NCBI GenBank assembly: GCA_018399865.1
Contig: JAGYNL010000292.1
Location: 1 to 6,056 of the forward strand
Length of the DNA: 6,056 bases
Direction of reading: 5' to 3'
Origin: Candidatus Bipolaricaulota bacterium
Lineage (GTDB): Bacteria > Bipolaricaulota > Bipolaricaulia > UBA7950 > UBA9294
Positions 4,562-6,056 of the stretch are shown in pieces (the stretch's first letter is position 1; every line of letters starts with the position of its first letter). The notes under the pieces are model-generated. The model was given only the letters and a program-made list of their open reading frames with translations. It ran no database searches and was not told where the DNA came from. Both the position numbers and the translations under genes were made by a program.

Positions 4562-6056
4562 TTATTTTGCGCTTTCGGTGAATTGGGTCTGCCGAATTAC
4601 GTTAACCCTTATTTCGCCTGGATAGCTAAGCTCGCCCTCTATGGCGCGGGCAATATCATAGGCTAGTTTGGCTGCAACTTCATCACTTGCCCGTTCTGGT
4701 TGAACCATAACCCGTACTTCACGTCCAGCCTGCAAGGCATATGCCTCTTGAACCCCAGTGAAAGATCGACACAATTCCTCTAATTCATGCAGCCGCTGAA
4801 TGTACCGCTCAAAGGTCTCCTGCCTAGCCCCTGGGCGAGCCGCAGATAGAGTATCGGCAGCCTGGATAAGAACATCCAGCACACCGCTGGGCTCGATATC
4901 TTCATGGTGCGCGGCGATTGCGTGCACTATGTCTTCTTCTTCTCCGTAACGACGAGCCAAATCAGCACCTATCAGAGCGTGCGGTCCATCCACCTCATGA
5001 TCAACTGCCTTACCTATATCATGCAACAATCCAGCACGCTTTGCCTTCTGCGCGTCGATTCCCAGCTCCTCAGCTATCATCTTGGCTATGGAACTCACTT
5101 CAAGTGAGTGAACAAGTTGATTCTGTCCATAGCTGGTACGATATTTAAGTCTTCCAAGAAGCGCGGCAAGCTCAGGATGGAGATCTACGCCCAAATCGAA
5201 CGCAGCCTTTTTCCCTTCCTCTTTGATCTTCTCCGCAAGTCGCGACTTGGCCCGCTGGACCTTCTCCTCAATCTGTGCGGGGTGTATGCGCCCATCCTCG
5301 ATCAATCTCACAAGCGCCATGCGCGCTACTTCGCGTCTAAGGGGATGGAAACACGAGAGGACGACCATCTCCGGGGTGTCATCAACCAGAAGCTCCACTC
5401 CAGTAAGAGCCTCAAAGGTTTTAATATTTCTTCCTTCACGCCCGATAATCCGGCCCTTGAACTCCTCGGATGGTATTGGAACGGAACTGGTGGTGTGTTC
5501 TTCCACGTACTCCGCAGCATAACGTTCCACAGCTGTAGCAATGATTTTAGCCGCTCGCTGTTGAGCTTCTTCCCGCGCTCTGCGCTCTGACTCTTCAACT
5601 TTGTGAGAGAAGAAACGCTGAGATTCACTTTCCACCACACGCAACAGGTGTTCTCGCGCTTCCTCTCGGCTCCAGCCAGATACACGTTCCAACTGAGATC
5701 TCGCCTCTTCCAGAAGCTGAGCACCCTCTTTTTTCAAACACTCGACTTTCTCCTCATCTTCTCGCAATGAATCCTCTATTTGCTCGAGGTAGTTTGATTT
5801 CTTTCCAAGCCTGTCCTCACGGCGAAGGATACGCTCCTCCATGCGAGCGAATTCCTCCTCTCGTCGCTTGCTTCGTTCATCAAGCTCATCGCGCAGCTTC
5901 TGAACCTCGCGTTGCCCCTCAAGAAGGGTGGATTCCTTCAGCCGCTCCACTTCTTCGTGTGCCTGTTGCAGATATTCCTCTTCTTTGTGTCGACGGGGTA
6001 CACTGCCGATCAGATAACCAGCTCCAACGCCAGCAACAAGGCACAACCCAATCCCT
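4562..6056 (-). CDS. rny: Ribonuclease Y, missing only the extreme N-terminus
   Basis: RNase Y is a membrane-anchored endoribonuclease that starts mRNA decay and can scaffold a degradosome-like complex. Numbering here counts the TTG codon at 6046-6044 as residue 1. The frame stays open to the window edge (Gly-Ile-Gly before this codon) and the hydrophobic N-terminal helix continues through it, so the true start very likely lies outside. Order of parts: transmembrane segment to about residue 15; long charged coiled coil (20-185); KH domain with GRIIGREGRNIK (198-209) carrying the GxxG loop; HD domain with His313 in LVHSLEV, catalytic His342-Asp343 in LLHDIGKA, His380-His381 in AHHED, and Asp398 in QAADTLSAARPG. 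The ending GYDIxR-like LAYDIARAIEGELSYPG and VNVIRQT (481-487) matches the family C-terminus. All expected catalytic residues are present. It is followed by the foldase operon after 161 bases with no strong terminator. Confidence 0.96.
   Translation of the reverse strand, partial: GIGLCLVAGVGAGYLIGSVPRRHKEEEYLQQAHEEVERLKESTLLEGQREVQKLRDELDERSKRREEEFARMEERILRREDRLGKKSNYLEQIEDSLREDEEKVECLKKEGAQLLEEARSQLERVSGWSREEAREHLLRVVESESQRFFSHKVEESERRAREEAQQRAAKIIATAVERYAAEYVEEHTTSSVPIPSEEFKGRIIGREGRNIKTFEALTGVELLVDDTPEMVVLSCFHPLRREVARMALVRLIEDGRIHPAQIEEKVQRAKSRLAEKIKEEGKKAAFDLGVDLHPELAALLGRLKYRTSYGQNQLVHSLEVSSIAKMIAEELGIDAQKAKRAGLLHDIGKAVDHEVDGPHALIGADLARRYGEEEDIVHAIAAHHEDIEPSGVLDVLIQAADTLSAARPGARQETFERYIQRLHELEELCRSFTGVQEAYALQAGREVRVMVQPERASDEVAAKLAYDIARAIEGELSYPGEIRVNVIRQTQFTESAK

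Noticed and set aside
4377..4666. Two plus-strand ORFs of 77-82 codons across the rny-foldase gap
   Set aside because: They run antisense into both neighbouring genes, lack a ribosome site I can support and have Cys- and Ser-rich products without a domain.
5108..5590. Plus-strand ORF of 160 codons opposite rny
   Set aside because: It lies entirely antisense to the coiled-coil and KH parts of RNase Y, whose frame has all family motifs. The product has no recognisable domain, and long antisense frames are expected opposite charged coiled-coil coding sequence.
5326..5724. Minus-strand ORF of 132 codons in another frame of rny
   Set aside because: It overlaps the real RNase Y frame on the same strand, and its product is a frame-shifted shadow with no coherent motif.
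6044..6046. TTG as the true start codon of rny
   Set aside because: The frame stays open upstream to the window edge with hydrophobic residues, and RNase Y needs a longer transmembrane helix than would remain after this codon. The gene is therefore treated as partial.
1..6056. A hidden defence, phage or mobile gene system
   Set aside because: All long frames match housekeeping families, gene spacing and strand are uniform, and no integrase, transposase, tRNA or terminal repeats are visible.

Overview
The window is a compact chromosomal segment in which every supported gene is on the minus strand, so the natural reading order runs from position 6056 to position 1. It holds six protein genes, two cut by the window edges, and two short intergenic gaps (161 and 185 bases). 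I found no rRNA, tRNA, CRISPR array, insertion sequence or phage gene. Base composition looks moderate and even. A membrane-anchored RNase Y, a YqeG-type HAD phosphatase, a DUF4911-like protein and strong AGGAGG-type ribosome sites suggest a Gram-positive-type lineage (Bacillota, Actinomycetota, Chloroflexota or a relative). I cannot place it more closely.

Region by region, reading down the minus strand: (1) 6056-4562 is rny, the membrane-anchored endoribonuclease RNase Y, with its extreme N-terminus outside the window. (2) 4561-4401 is an intergenic gap with a weak promoter candidate, a 14-base imperfect direct repeat and small palindromes. (3) 4400-1725 encodes an 891-residue exported foldase: a membrane anchor, a SurA-like N-terminal region, a parvulin domain, then about ten TPR units, two of which carry matching long coiled-coil hairpins. 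(4) mazG overlaps the end of the foldase gene, followed by a DUF4911-like small gene and a yqeG-like HAD phosphatase whose start overlaps the small gene. These four very probably form one operon. (5) 486-302 is a leader region with a promoter candidate, an inverted repeat and a possible 13-codon upstream ORF. (6) 301-1 is the start of argF, ornithine carbamoyltransferase.

The set looks like housekeeping: RNA turnover, extracytoplasmic protein folding, nucleotide-pool sanitation and arginine synthesis. I see no clear evidence of a new defence or mobile system. The most distinctive items are the parvulin-TPR fusion with an ungapped 60-residue internal duplication, a MazG whose second domain has lost its catalytic helix, the repeat-bearing gap upstream of the foldase, and the possible leader peptide ahead of argF.
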